A stretch of DNA of 7,562 nucleotides from Pseudomonadota bacterium (GCA_023386765.1 JAEWJD010000005.1:1-7562); one strand, 5' to 3'. Shown: positions 1 through 5,933, counted from the first letter of the stretch. Notes: generated from the letters alone by a model not told the origin. Made by a program: numbers and translations.

Positions 1-815
1 GGGCACGCCTGGGCCAATCCGATGTGCGTATCTTCGACGTGCGCCACGACTTGATGGATCACGCCGTCGGGCCGCGTCAGTTTGCCGAGGGCCATATCCC
101 GGGCGCGCGCTACCTGAATCATGAAACCGAGCTGGCCGCGCCGCGCACCGGCAGCAACGGACGCCATCCGCTGCCCTCGCGCGATGCGTTTGCCGGTTTG
201 ATGGCCGCGCATGATGTCACCCCTGAGACCCTGGTCGTGGCCTACGACGGCAGCGGCGGCGCCTATGCCGCCCACCTGTGGTGGATGCTGCGCTGGATGG
301 GGCATGCACAGGTGGCGGTACTCGATGGCGGGTGGGGCGCATGGACGGCGGCCGGCCTGCCTGTCGAAAGTGGCGTGGCGCATAGCCTGGCGCCGCAGAC
401 GGGCGTCCGGGCCGCGGCCTCGCTGGTCGGAACGGTCGATGCGCAGGCTGTGCTGGAAAATATTTCGGCCCCCGCCTTCACGGTGGTCGATGCCCGGGCA
501 GCCAACCGCTATCGCGGCGAAACCGAGCCGATGGATCCGGTGGCAGGTCATATTCCAGGCGCCCTGAACCGGCCCAATGGCGAGAATATCGCCGCAGATG
601 GCCGCTTCAAGGATGCCGCCCAATTGCGCGCCGAATTCCAGGCGCTTCTGGGTGCGCGCCCGCCCCAGGAGATCGTGCACCAGTGCGGCTCGGGGATTAC
701 CGCCTGCCACAATCTGTTCGCCATGGAAGTGGCCGGTCTGTCGGGTTCGCGCCTGTATCCGGGTTCCTGGAGCGAATGGTGCGCCGATCCGGCGCGACCG
801 GTGGCCAAGGGCTGA
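1..815 (+). CDS. sseA: 3-mercaptopyruvate sulfurtransferase (tandem rhodanese domains), 5' partial
   Basis: Two-domain rhodanese-family enzyme, expected to transfer sulfur from 3-mercaptopyruvate to a thiol or cyanide acceptor. The reading frame is open to the left edge (first full codon at 3, reading ARLGQSD before VRIFDVRHDLMD), so the true start lies outside the window; the GTG at 24 is internal to the conserved N-terminal beta strand. Counting from codon 24, the inactive N-terminal rhodanese domain spans about residues 1-115 (DGSGGAYAAHLWW and LDGGWGAW motifs). The catalytic domain spans about 145-260, with GHIPGALNRP and the active-site loop CGSGITAC, whose first Cys is residue 221. CGSG(V/I)TA is the mercaptopyruvate-type loop, against CRKGVTA in thiosulfate sulfurtransferases, which is why I favour this specificity. 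About 263 visible residues fit a family of roughly 280. It converges on the HD-domain gene and ends before a strong terminator. Confidence 0.9.
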   Translation, partial: ARLGQSDVRIFDVRHDLMDHAVGPRQFAEGHIPGARYLNHETELAAPRTGSNGRHPLPSRDAFAGLMAAHDVTPETLVVAYDGSGGAYAAHLWWMLRWMGHAQVAVLDGGWGAWTAAGLPVESGVAHSLAPQTGVRAAASLVGTVDAQAVLENISAPAFTVVDARAANRYRGETEPMDPVAGHIPGALNRPNGENIAADGRFKDAAQLRAEFQALLGARPPQEIVHQCGSGITACHNLFAMEVAGLSGSRLYPGSWSEWCADPARPVAKG

Positions 816-837
816 GCGGGCCTCACGGCGCACACCA

Positions 838-865
838 GAAGGCGGCCTGCGAGGCCGCCTTTTTT
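838..865 (+). terminator. Intrinsic terminator after the sulfurtransferase gene
   Basis: A perfect stem AAGGCGGCC / GGCCGCCTT (839-847 with 853-861) closes a five-base loop and runs into six T residues (860-865). It lies 23 bp past the TGA at 815. The opposite strand has the same stem but no comparable T tract, so it should act mainly on the + transcript. It separates this gene from the convergent HD-domain gene, which stops at 889. Confidence 0.9.
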
Positions 866-888
866 CTGCTGCGCCGCTCCCGGCGTGT

Positions 889-1518
889 CTAGGCGTAGGC
901 CCGGGTGCTGATGCTTTCGGCCAATTCCAGGAAGTAGGCCAGGGGTTCGGTCTGCATGTCAGGGCATTTGGCCTGGTCATCCCAGCGGCGCAGGCGGATG
1001 GCATCAGGCGCACCGCGCAGGCTGGCGAACTCCACCGCCTGGCTGGCATCGAAGCTGCCTCCTTGCAGGGCCAGGCTGCGGCGCGAGTCTGCCGACAGGC
1101 CGGCCGCATAGACGGGATCCAGGTAGCAAAGGTAACGCTTGGCCTCGACGTGCAGGCGGATCGGATCGAGCACGCGGTTATCGAACAGGCCGCGCAGAAA
1201 CGGCAGCACGAAGTATTGGTGCTTGTCATCGACGCCACGTTGTGTCGGCGTGCCGGTTTCATCGGCCAGCAGATGACCGAGATCGTGCAGCAGGCAGGCG
1301 GTGATCAGGTGGGGCGTGGCGCCGTGGCGTTCGGCCAGGGTGGCGGTCTGCAGCGCATGACGCAGGTGGCTGACGGGCTCGCCGTCATAGATGCGATGGC
1401 CGCGTTGCAGAAAGAGATTTTCGATGTCGTGCAGGCTCAGGGGCAGGGCTGCCTCCCGTGGAATCCGTGTCGGCAGGCAGTACACCAGAGCTTCGTGACG
1501 GATTGATGACGCAGACAT
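889..1518 (-). CDS. PhnZ-like HD-domain diiron oxygenase (phosphonate-degradation HD family)
   Basis: Predicted mixed-valent diiron oxygenase of the PhnZ group, soluble, 209 aa. PhnZ cleaves (R)-2-amino-1-hydroxyethylphosphonate to glycine and phosphate. From the ATG at 1518, the diagnostic residues are in order: Tyr44-x-x-Glu47, His54, the HD pair His78-Asp79, His82 (LLHDLGH), His100, His123 and Lys127 (RLHVEAKRY), and a late Asp180 in RLRRWDD. Their spacing matches the PhnZ ligand set I recall (Y24, E27, H34, H58, D59, H62, H80, H104, K108, D161), with a constant offset of 20 then 19, so the assignment is to this branch rather than to generic HD phosphohydrolases. The natural substrate is not shown by sequence. 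The gene follows the Rieske oxygenase on the same strand (62 bp from stop to ATG). The start is uncertain: the ATG at 1518 lies directly behind a hairpin and has a poor ribosome site, while a GGGAGG at 1452-1457 stands 5 nt before an in-frame CTG (1444-1446) that would give a PhnZ-sized protein. Confidence 0.8.
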   Translation of the reverse strand: MSASSIRHEALVYCLPTRIPREAALPLSLHDIENLFLQRGHRIYDGEPVSHLRHALQTATLAERHGATPHLITACLLHDLGHLLADETGTPTQRGVDDKHQYFVLPFLRGLFDNRVLDPIRLHVEAKRYLCYLDPVYAAGLSADSRRSLALQGGSFDASQAVEFASLRGAPDAIRLRRWDDQAKCPDMQTEPLAYFLELAESISTRAYA

Positions 1519-1544
1519 GAAAACGCCCGGCATGCGCCGGGCGT
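1519..1544 (-). terminator. Terminator-like hairpin between Rieske and HD genes, abutting the HD start codon
   Basis: Reading the minus strand, a perfect 9-bp stem ACGCCCGGC / GCCGGGCGT (1536-1544 with 1523-1531) closes a four-base loop and is followed by a short T run, then C and the ATG at 1518. It lies about 36 bp past the Rieske stop at 1580. It could end the Rieske transcript, act as an attenuator, or hide the ribosome site of the HD gene, because the only purine-rich bases before the ATG are inside the stem. The T run is short (four), so read-through is likely. Confidence 0.6.
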
Positions 1545-1579
1545 CGGGTGAGGCGGGCCAGCGTTCAGCGGCTGGGTTC

Positions 1580-2716
1580 TTACATGATGCGGCGATACCA
1601 CTCATGGAAATGCTGCATGCCATCTTCCATGGGCGACTGGTAGGGGCCGGCTTCGTCGACACCGCGCAGCATCAGGGCACGACGCCCGGCATCCATGCGC
1701 TCGGCGATCTCGTCGTCTTCGATGGCCGTTTCCATGTAGGCCGCCCGCTGGGCCTCGACGAACTCGCGCTCGAAGGCGGCGATTTCTTCGGGGTAGTAGA
1801 ACTCGACCACGTTGATCGTTTCCTGGGGGCTCTTGGGATACAGCGTGGACAGCACCACCACATGCGGATACAGCTCGATCATGTGGGTGGGGAAGTAGGT
1901 CACCCAGACCGCACCGAAATCCGGTGCCTGGCCGTTGCGAAAGCCCAGCAGGCGATCGTGCCATTGCCGATAGACATCGGAGCCAGGCTGGGCCAGCGCC
2001 TGATGCACACCGACCTTCTGCAGGCTGTACCAGTCGTTGAACTCCCACGTCAGGTCGTCGCAGGTGACAAAGCGCCCCAGGCCCGGATGGAAGGGGCCGA
2101 CGTGGTAGTCCTCCAGGTAGACCTCGATGAAGGTCTTCCAGTTGTAGTTGCACTGGTGGATCTCGACGTGGTCCAGCACGTAGTCGCCGAAGTCGAATTC
2201 GGGGCGCGTGAACAGTGCCGCCATGTCGCTGGCAGGATCGCGCGGCCCTTCGAACAATAGGCCGTGGCAATCGCGCAGGCGATAGCGCTGCAGATTCATG
2301 CAGGGCGTGGCCTCGAACTGAGGCGCGCCCAACAGCTCGCCTTGGGCGTTATAGGTCCAGCGATGCAGCGGGCAGACGATATTGCCGCCCGTGGCACCGA
2401 GATTGCCGGCGGTGTTGGCATTGCCGTTGACGTTGCCCGTTTCCCCGCCCAGCATCAAGGCCTGGCGGTGGCGGCAGACATTTGAGATGAGCTCAACGCC
2501 GTTCTGGTTGCGAACCAGAACCCGTCCTCCGTTTTCTTGCACCAGGGTGCGCCAGTCTCCGACGTTGGGGACGACTTTCTCGTGACCGACGTAGAGAGAC
2601 GATTGCTTGAATATGCGTTCTTGTTCTCGCGCGAAGCGGGCTTCGTCGAAATAGGCGCTTACCGGAAGCTGGGTACGCGCTGGCACGACATGTGCCATCC
2701 GACCAATGTCGGTCAT
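1580..2716 (-). CDS. Rieske non-haem iron oxygenase, alpha subunit
   Basis: Terminal oxygenase component of a Rieske-type ring-hydroxylating or related monooxygenase/dioxygenase, cytoplasmic, 378 aa, within the usual 350-450. The N-terminal Rieske domain has Cys81-x-His83 and Cys115-x2-His118 (NVCRHR, CPLHRWTY) for the 2Fe-2S cluster. The catalytic domain has NWKTFIEVYLEDYHVGPFHP (about 192-211), giving Asp203 as the inter-subunit electron bridge and His205 and His210 as iron ligands; the third carboxylate is in the acidic run 333-336. The two cluster half-sites are 31 residues apart instead of about 15-17, owing to a Gly/Asn-rich insert at about 91-111. The ATG at 2716 has a strong ribosome site (GGAGGG, 4 nt away). 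No ferredoxin or reductase gene is in the window, so electrons must come from elsewhere. The substrate is unknown; the PhnZ-like neighbour hints at a phosphonate, but an aromatic or quaternary amine substrate is equally allowed by sequence. Confidence 0.88.
   Translation of the reverse strand: MTDIGRMAHVVPARTQLPVSAYFDEARFAREQERIFKQSSLYVGHEKVVPNVGDWRTLVQENGGRVLVRNQNGVELISNVCRHRQALMLGGETGNVNGNANTAGNLGATGGNIVCPLHRWTYNAQGELLGAPQFEATPCMNLQRYRLRDCHGLLFEGPRDPASDMAALFTRPEFDFGDYVLDHVEIHQCNYNWKTFIEVYLEDYHVGPFHPGLGRFVTCDDLTWEFNDWYSLQKVGVHQALAQPGSDVYRQWHDRLLGFRNGQAPDFGAVWVTYFPTHMIELYPHVVVLSTLYPKSPQETINVVEFYYPEEIAAFEREFVEAQRAAYMETAIEDDEIAERMDAGRRALMLRGVDEAGPYQSPMEDGMQHFHEWYRRIM
2384..2446 (-). repeat. Imperfect GGCAAY-based repeat inside the Rieske domain
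   Basis: On the minus strand the codons for Gly-Asn recur as GGCAACGTC, GGCAATGCC, GGCAATCTC and GGCAATATC, encoding Gly-Asn at residues 94-95, 98-99, 104-105 and 111-112. The last copy begins the conserved GNIVCPLH. The pattern looks like expansion of the segment just before the second cluster half-site by slippage or small duplications. The reading frame is kept. Confidence 0.6.
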
Positions 2717-2795
2717 GATTCCCTCCGCTCGGATGAAAAAGCCAGGACGGCGGAAGGCATGCGGAATGAGCCCCCGACTCCGTGCTGGCGCGAAG

Positions 2796-2815
2796 AAAAA
2801 TCGGACTGGCCGATC
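2796..2815 (-). terminator. Possible weak terminator after the acyltransferase gene
   Basis: On the minus strand ATCGG / CCGAT (2800-2804 pairs with 2810-2814) closes a five-base loop and is followed by a T tract (2796-2800 are A on +). It lies about 40 bp past the acyltransferase stop. The stem is only 5 bp, extended by one G-U, so efficiency is doubtful. If real, it separates the acyltransferase from the Rieske gene, whose promoter would then lie between 2717 and 2795 or further up. Confidence 0.4.
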
Positions 2816-2855
2816 CTAAACCGGGAATTGTACCGCATCCCATTACGCCACAGCG

Positions 2856-3857
2856 TCAGATAAATCTGCGCGTCAAAGGGTGTTGGCGCAGGCACCAGCT
2901 CAGTGCTGCCGACAGCAGAAAGACGGCGCAGGCCAGCAAGGGCAGGCGCCAGAATGCCGCCGCACCTTGGCCGGCGGCGGGCGCATTGCGTTCCAGCAGG
3001 TCCAGCAGGGCGGGGTGGATGAGATAGATGCCGAAGGTCAGTGGGGCAAGCGCCGGCAGGCGCGGCAGGGCGCGGGCCTGCACGAAACACTGGAAGGCCG
3101 CCAACGAGGTCAGCGGCACCGTGAGGCTGAAGTAGTCATAGAAATAGAGATTGAGGGTCTCGCTGTCGGACAGCCATAGAACACCGGCGGCCGTCAGGGC
3201 GATGCCGAGGAGGGTGATCAGGCCCGGACGGGGCAGCCGCCATTGCCCCTCGAAGATCAGGCGTCCCGCAAGGAAGTAACCCAGATAAGGCAGGAACCAG
3301 GTCAGGAAAAACCCCGGTCCGGCATCCAGGGCCTGGCGGTACAGACTGTCGAGTGTCGCCACGCCCAGGATGGCCAGGGCCCAGAAGCCGCGGCTGGCAG
3401 GGCTGCCGCGCGCATAGAGCAGGCGCACAGCGGGGGCGGCCGCGTACAGGCCGACAATCATGTACAGATACCAGAGATGATAGTAGGGCTGGCCCTGAGC
3501 GATTTTCTGCGGCCAGAAAGACAGGTCCAGCCCATCTGCCCACAAGGTGCTCCAGCACAGGTAGAACAGCGTCCAGAAGGCCAGTGGCCATTGGATGCGA
3601 GCCAGGCGGCGCCGATAGAATTCACCGGCTGGCTGGCTGCGTTCGGGGTCGAGCAGCAGGGCGCCGCTGATCATCACGAAGACGGGCACGCACCAGCGTG
3701 CCGCCGAATCGTAAAGGTTGGCGGCCAGCCAGCCCTGGCTGGCATAGCCTGAAGCATCGGAAACGGTCTGTGCGGCGCTATGCAACATGACTACCGCAAA
3801 GGCAGCCAGCCAGCGCGCCGCATCCAGCCGCGCGGGGCAGGGTGACTGCGGGGTCAT
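2856..3857 (-). CDS. Membrane acyltransferase, acyltransferase-3 family
   Basis: Integral inner-membrane protein, 333 aa, predicted to move an acetyl or other acyl group onto a surface glycan, lipid or small molecule. The N-terminus carries the family signature RLDAARWLAAFAVVMLHSA with Arg10, Asp12 and the proposed catalytic His26, followed by PVFVMISGALLL (second membrane segment) and YHLWYLYMIVGLY. About ten hydrophobic segments follow, ending with TFGIYLIHP, another typical feature, and a short basic tail. I chose the ATG at 3857 because GAGGAG stands 4 nt before it; an upstream in-frame TTG at 3893 would add 12 residues unlike the family and run through a hairpin. Neighbours do not reveal the acceptor: there are no glycan genes nearby. 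It lies upstream of the Rieske/HD pair on the same strand but with a 139-bp gap, so shared function is not implied. Confidence 0.85.
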   Translation of the reverse strand: MTPQSPCPARLDAARWLAAFAVVMLHSAAQTVSDASGYASQGWLAANLYDSAARWCVPVFVMISGALLLDPERSQPAGEFYRRRLARIQWPLAFWTLFYLCWSTLWADGLDLSFWPQKIAQGQPYYHLWYLYMIVGLYAAAPAVRLLYARGSPASRGFWALAILGVATLDSLYRQALDAGPGFFLTWFLPYLGYFLAGRLIFEGQWRLPRPGLITLLGIALTAAGVLWLSDSETLNLYFYDYFSLTVPLTSLAAFQCFVQARALPRLPALAPLTFGIYLIHPALLDLLERNAPAAGQGAAAFWRLPLLACAVFLLSAALSWCLRQHPLTRRFI

Positions 3858-3876
3858 GGCGCTCCTCTGGAGGCGG

Positions 3877-3892
3877 TGCCCCGGGAGGGGCA
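3877..3892 (-). other. Small hairpin in the acyltransferase leader
   Basis: TGCCCC / GGGGCA, a perfect 6-bp inverted repeat with a four-base loop, ends 19 bp upstream of the acyltransferase ATG and just before its ribosome site. It may shape the 5' leader, but no regulator or T tract goes with it. Confidence 0.35.
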
Positions 3893-3918
3893 AACTGCCT
3901 CAACCATAGCAACCCCGC

Positions 3919-3949
3919 GCCCTTGCGCCTGTTTCCAGGCGTTAAGGGC
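3919..3949 (-). other. Long stem-loop with GAAA tetraloop downstream of the binding-protein gene
   Basis: On the minus strand GCCCTT, AA, CGCCTG, GAAA, CAGGCG, C, AAGGGC folds into two 6-bp helices separated by a 2x1 internal loop and capped by a GNRA-type loop. It starts 26 bp past the stop of the Bug-type gene. There is no U tract after it, so it is not a textbook intrinsic terminator. A 3'-end stabilising structure or processed terminator is the simplest reading. The GAAA loop is on the minus transcript (UUUC on +), which favours function in that direction. Confidence 0.5.
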
Positions 3950-3975
3950 TGTATGCCTCGGTGAGCCGTGGCCTG

Positions 3976-4944
3976 TTACTGCAGGACCACGTTGGCCTGC
4001 TTGATGAGCTGCTCGACGATGGGCTGTTCGGTTTCGATCTGCTTTTGCAGTTCCTGGGCCGAACCGGAGCGCGGGTCGATGCCCATGTCCAGCATCTTGC
4101 TGCGCACGGTTTCGTCCTTGAGGGTGTTCTGCAGCGCCGTTTGGAGGCGCGCCAGCACCTGCGGCGGGGTTCCCTTGGGGGCCACGAAACTGAACCAGGC
4201 GCTCATGTCCGAACCGGTATAACCCTGTTCGGCCAGGGTGGGCAGTTGCGGTTCGGTCGGCAGGCGGGCGGTGCTGGCGATGCCGAAGACATTCACTTTG
4301 CCGGCCTTGGCCTGCGGCATGCCGGTGGCGACCATGTCGAAAAACAGGTCCACGTCGCCGCTGATCACGGCAGGCAGGGCCTGGGTGGCGCCTTTGAACG
4401 GGACGTGCAGGATATCGACGCCGGCATCCTGCTTGAAGCGTTCGCCGGCCAGGTGCGAGGATGTGCCCGGCCCGAAGGTGGCGTAGGTCAGTTCGCCCGG
4501 ATGCGCTTTGGCGTAGGCGACCACGTCGGCGGTGTTTTTGAAGGGGCGCTTGGGGCTGGACAGCAGCACCAGCGGCCCGACGCCGACCATGCCGATGGGC
4601 GCGAAGCTGTCCGGGTCGTAGGGCAGTTCCTTATACAGGAAGCGGTTGGTGACCAGCGTGGAGTTGGTCGCCATGAGGATGGTGTAGCCGTCGGGTTGCT
4701 CGCGTGCCACGGAGGCCGCGCCGATGGAGGTGCTGGCGCCGGCCTTGTTCTCGACGATCAGGGATTGCTGCAATTCCTTGGCCATGCGTTCAGCCAGGAT
4801 GCGGGTCAGCACATCCGTGGCGCCGCCGGCGGGGAAGGGGGAAACCACCTTGATCGGACGGCTCGGGTAGGTGTCGGCCCAGGCGGGCAAGGTGGCCGCG
4901 GCCAGTAAGGCCGTCAAGCAGAGTTTCAGGGTTTGTCGGCGCAT
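3976..4944 (-). CDS. Bug/TctC-family periplasmic solute-binding protein
   Basis: Exported binding protein of the tripartite tricarboxylate transporter (TTT) family, 322 aa, the usual length. The signal peptide has a basic start (MRRQTLK), a hydrophobic core and a likely cleavage after AWA at residue 23. The mature protein opens with YPSRPIKVVSPFPAGGATDVLTR, the characteristic first Bug motif and ligand-pocket loop, followed by VENKAGASTSIGAASVAR, HVPFKGATQALPAVISGDVDLFFD and PTLAEQGY, all standard for the family. Ligands are typically carboxylates such as citrate, glutamate, nicotinate or aromatic acids; the sequence does not tell which. No TctA/TctB membrane genes are in the window, so this is an orphan Bug. 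It is transcribed away from the IclR-type gene, with 118 bp between start codons holding two inverted repeats, so control by that regulator is likely. AAGGAAG lies about 6 nt before the ATG. Confidence 0.92.
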   Translation of the reverse strand: MRRQTLKLCLTALLAAATLPAWADTYPSRPIKVVSPFPAGGATDVLTRILAERMAKELQQSLIVENKAGASTSIGAASVAREQPDGYTILMATNSTLVTNRFLYKELPYDPDSFAPIGMVGVGPLVLLSSPKRPFKNTADVVAYAKAHPGELTYATFGPGTSSHLAGERFKQDAGVDILHVPFKGATQALPAVISGDVDLFFDMVATGMPQAKAGKVNVFGIASTARLPTEPQLPTLAEQGYTGSDMSAWFSFVAPKGTPPQVLARLQTALQNTLKDETVRSKMLDMGIDPRSGSAQELQKQIETEQPIVEQLIKQANVVLQ

Positions 4945-4997
4945 AGTGTCTTCCTTCAGTGGTAGGGCAGGGCTTTTCTTTGAGCCAGCCTTGCTAT

Positions 4998-5018
4998 AAA
5001 TTCCGTATAGCGGAATTT
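4998..5018. promoter_or_regulatory. Perfect inverted repeat, candidate IclR-type operator 1
   Basis: AAATTCCG / CGGAATTT is an 8-bp perfect inverted repeat around a 5-bp spacer in the gap between the divergent Bug-type and IclR genes. A 15-bp palindromic core of the TTCCG-N5-CGGAA form is a plausible site for an IclR dimer. It overlaps AT-rich promoter-like sequence (a TATAAA at 4995-5000 on +, CTATAC within it on -), so binding could control both genes. Confidence 0.65.
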
Positions 5019-5025
5019 AATTTTG

Positions 5026-5043
5026 TATTCCGAAATTGGAATA
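5026..5043. promoter_or_regulatory. Second inverted repeat, candidate IclR-type operator 2
   Basis: TATTCC / GGAATA, a perfect 6-bp inverted repeat with a 6-bp spacer, shares the TTCC...GGAA core with the first site. Its centre is about 26-27 bp from the first. It sits 20 bp before the ATG of the regulator gene, a position suited to autorepression. Confidence 0.55.
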
Positions 5044-5062
5044 TAGAAACCCTGGGGACGAA

Positions 5063-5854
5063 ATGCAACAACAATCACCGGTTTCAGGCCCGGCGCGGCG
5101 TAAACGCCAGGCCGGGGGCGCCGGGGCGGCGTCGCCCGATTTCATTACGGCATTGGCGCGCGGGTTGGAGGTCCTGCGCTGCTTTCGCAGCGAACCGAAG
5201 ACCCTGGGCAATCAGGAGCTGGCGCGCCTGACCGGACTGCCCAAGCCCACCATCAGCCGTATCACTTTCACCCTGACCGAACTGGGCTATCTGCGGTATC
5301 ACCCCGAGAGCGGCAAGTACTCGCCGGGTCATGCGGCGCTGGCGCTGGGTTTCGGCCTGCTCGCGGGATTGGCCATCCGTGACCTGGCCAAGGCCGATAT
5401 GGCTGCCCTGGCCACGCAGACGGGGGCGGCAGTGGCGCTGGGTGCGTTCGATGGCGATGCGATGGTGTATGTCGAGGCGATGCATGGTTCGCCTGCGCTG
5501 TATCTGCGGCTGCCGGTGGGCTATCGGGCCAGCCTTGATACCGCCATGGGGCGGGCCTATCTGGCGGCGCTTACGCCTGCCGCGCGGGAGGCCCTGATGG
5601 CCTCGCCCTCGGCGCCGGGCCAGCCAGTGGTGCAGGAGGCCCTGCGCGACTATGAACGCTACGGTTGCTGCTTTGCCATCGGGCAGTGGCAGTCGGGAAT
5701 CAATGCGGCAGCGGTGGCCTTTACGGCTCTGACCGGAGAGGGGGTTTTTGTGCTCAGTTGCGGCGGTCCGGCAGAGCTTCTGCCACCGGCATTGCTGCAT
5801 GAACAGGTGGCCCCGGCCCTGGTCCGCGTGGCGGCGCGCCTGTCGGGGAAATAA
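5063..5854 (+). CDS. IclR-family transcriptional regulator
   Basis: DNA-binding regulator of 263 aa. After a basic, low-complexity N-terminal tail (to about residue 25) comes the winged helix-turn-helix: ITALARGLEVLRCF, then NQELARLTGLPKPTISRITF (50-69, the recognition helix at its end) and LTELGYLRYHPESGKYSPG as the wing. The effector domain (about 100-260) includes YLRLPVGYRASLDTAMGRAYLAAL and a late INAAAVAF, as in other members. The ATG at 5063 has GGGGA 5 nt upstream; an earlier in-frame TTG at 5036 would put the start inside the second palindrome and is unlikely. It is divergent from the Bug-type gene, the usual pairing in which the regulator senses a small acid and controls uptake or catabolism. 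No obvious terminator follows; the xseB cluster begins 79 bp downstream on the same strand. Confidence 0.92.
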   Translation: MQQQSPVSGPARRKRQAGGAGAASPDFITALARGLEVLRCFRSEPKTLGNQELARLTGLPKPTISRITFTLTELGYLRYHPESGKYSPGHAALALGFGLLAGLAIRDLAKADMAALATQTGAAVALGAFDGDAMVYVEAMHGSPALYLRLPVGYRASLDTAMGRAYLAALTPAAREALMASPSAPGQPVVQEALRDYERYGCCFAIGQWQSGINAAAVAFTALTGEGVFVLSCGGPAELLPPALLHEQVAPALVRVAARLSGK

Positions 5855-5883
5855 CGCCTGCGGCGGGGCCTGTCGCTATCTCG

Positions 5884-5889
5884 TACAAT
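5884..5889 (+). promoter_or_regulatory. Candidate -10 element for the xseB-ispA-dxs cluster
   Basis: TACAAT in the gap between the IclR gene and xseB would give a leader of roughly 35-40 nt before the TTG start. No convincing -35 hexamer stands 16-18 bp upstream, so this is a weak call. Confidence 0.3.
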
Positions 5890-5933
5890 TCGAAGATTGC
5901 TAAATCATTTCTTTCCGCGTTCCGGAGTTACGC

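Noticed and set aside
577..1506. 309-aa + strand open frame bridging the sulfurtransferase and HD genes
   Set aside because: It overlaps both real genes in other frames, runs through the intrinsic terminator, and shows no recognisable motif.
1519..1662. N-terminal extension of the HD gene to an ATG at 1662
   Set aside because: It would overlap the Rieske coding end by more than 80 bp, run through the hairpin, and add residues unlike the PhnZ family.
889..2716. HD protein as a signalling or defence nucleotide phosphohydrolase
   Set aside because: The Tyr-x-x-Glu and the late His/Lys/Asp residues fit the PhnZ oxygenase branch, and no cyclase, effector or other defence gene is nearby.
2827..2832. 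TACAAT on the minus strand as a promoter for the Rieske gene
   Set aside because: No usable -35 hexamer at 16-18 bp, and a possible terminator lies between it and the gene.
3961..4908. Long + strand open frame (315 aa) opposite the Bug gene
   Set aside because: Its product is Gly/His/Gln-rich with no domain I recognise, and the minus-strand product is a complete Bug protein with signal peptide. It is an antisense shadow of GC-rich codon use.
5036..5062. TTG start for the IclR regulator at 5036
   Set aside because: It lies within the second palindrome and lacks a ribosome site; the ATG at 5063 has GGGGA at good spacing.
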